From: Acinetobacter sp. TR3
Lineage (GTDB): Bacteria > Pseudomonadota > Gammaproteobacteria > Pseudomonadales > Moraxellaceae
Direction: 5' to 3'
DNA: 64,000 nucleotides
Assembly (NCBI RefSeq): GCF_027105055.1
Contig: NZ_CP114264.1
Location: 1,860,001 to 1,924,000 of the forward strand
Shown here: positions 63,764 to 64,000 of the stretch, piece by piece
Layout: each line of letters starts with the position of its first letter
How positions within the stretch are numbered: position 1 is the stretch's first letter
Notes under the pieces: generated by a model
Seen by the model: only the letters and a program-made list of their open reading frames with translations
Told to the model about the DNA's origin: nothing
Database searches by the model: none
Made by a program: the position numbers and the translations under genes

Positions 63764-64000
63764 TTAAATAATCATCAAACTATTTTTCTTTTGCATTTGT
63801 TCAACAACTTCATGTGTATCGAATCCTAAACGCCAATAAAGCAATTCTAAAACATCTAATTCATCCTGCGTGATGATACGATCGCTCCATAAACATCGCT
63901 CTGCAATTGCTAAAATATTGAGACGATCACGTAATAACAAGCCTGAAACATCATTTAAAATTTCTGCTAAATCAAGTGGTTCATCAGAAATATCTGCGTA
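63764..64000 (-). CDS. C-terminal part of an unidentified gene (5' end outside)
   Basis: The minus-strand frame is open from the right edge to a TAA at 63764-63766, giving 78 residues that end KKNSLMII. The sequence is helical and acidic (LDLAEILNDVSGLLLRDRLN, DELDVLELLYWRLGF). I do not recognise a family. It lies upstream of uppP with a 129-bp spacer that shows no clear terminator. Confidence 0.6.
   Translation of the reverse strand, partial: YADISDEPLDLAEILNDVSGLLLRDRLNILAIAERCLWSDRIITQDELDVLELLYWRLGFDTHEVVEQMQKKNSLMII

Overview
The window looks like Acinetobacter chromosome. This rests on the AT-rich composition and on recognisable Acinetobacter-type housekeeping proteins (YchF, PurT, GlnD, DapC, DnaE, TrmJ, CysE, PrfA/PrmC, AhpF, UppP). 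No 16S rRNA is present, so the species is not resolved.

Region 1 (1-6050) is an accessory island that stops beside a tRNA-Ile2(CAU) gene at 6088-6164. It carries mostly small genes on the minus strand. They are an ICE/plasmid-type operon (144-1305), two exported proteins, a coiled-coil protein, a glycine-zipper protein, two 51-55 aa proteins, two paralogous XRE regulators facing each other, and a WYL-domain regulator (4788-5687). Its non-coding DNA holds three repeated control signals: a 23-bp box (one copy at 2518, a partial copy at 4634, and an inverted copy at 4715), a 17-bp palindrome of the GTACCTAATWWAGGTAC type (3080 and 4537), and a duplicated hairpin that encloses the start codons of the two smallest genes. 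Together they look like a two-regulator circuit that I do not recognise from the literature.

Region 2 (6435-33592) is mostly core genome: a PlsC-like acyltransferase, YebC, an Lrp regulator, a GST, then a sulfur-acquisition operon (two SfnB-like flavoproteins, an FMN monooxygenase and a MetQNI-type ABC transporter, 9969-16409). YchF, a diguanylate cyclase, PurT, GlnD, DapC, a LysE exporter with a divergent AsnC regulator, and an RND adaptor/pump pair follow. At 18460-18871 a deletion scar joins the 3' ends of an AraC gene and an alpha/beta hydrolase gene.

Region 3 (33645-46139) mixes core genes (glutathione peroxidase, MsrB, an AlaA-like aminotransferase with an N-terminal extension, an SDR/AraC divergent pair, PaiB, PrmC, PrfA) with mobile DNA. 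The mobile DNA comprises an IS630-family element with TA flanks (36304-37189), a single integron gene cassette with a well-formed attC but no visible integrase (39434-40037), and a nest of insertion sequences (43041-45844). In that nest an IS3-family element has inserted into a decayed IS3-family element, which lies between a broken yiaA-like gene and an IS4-family remnant.

Region 4 (46140-64000) is core again: a Sel1-repeat protein, DnaE, TrmJ, CysE, two lipoproteins (one a large lipase-like hydrolase), AhpF, a TelA-type operon, a thioesterase, a fatty acid desaturase, a PaaX-like regulator, UppP, and the 3' end of an unidentified gene at the right edge.
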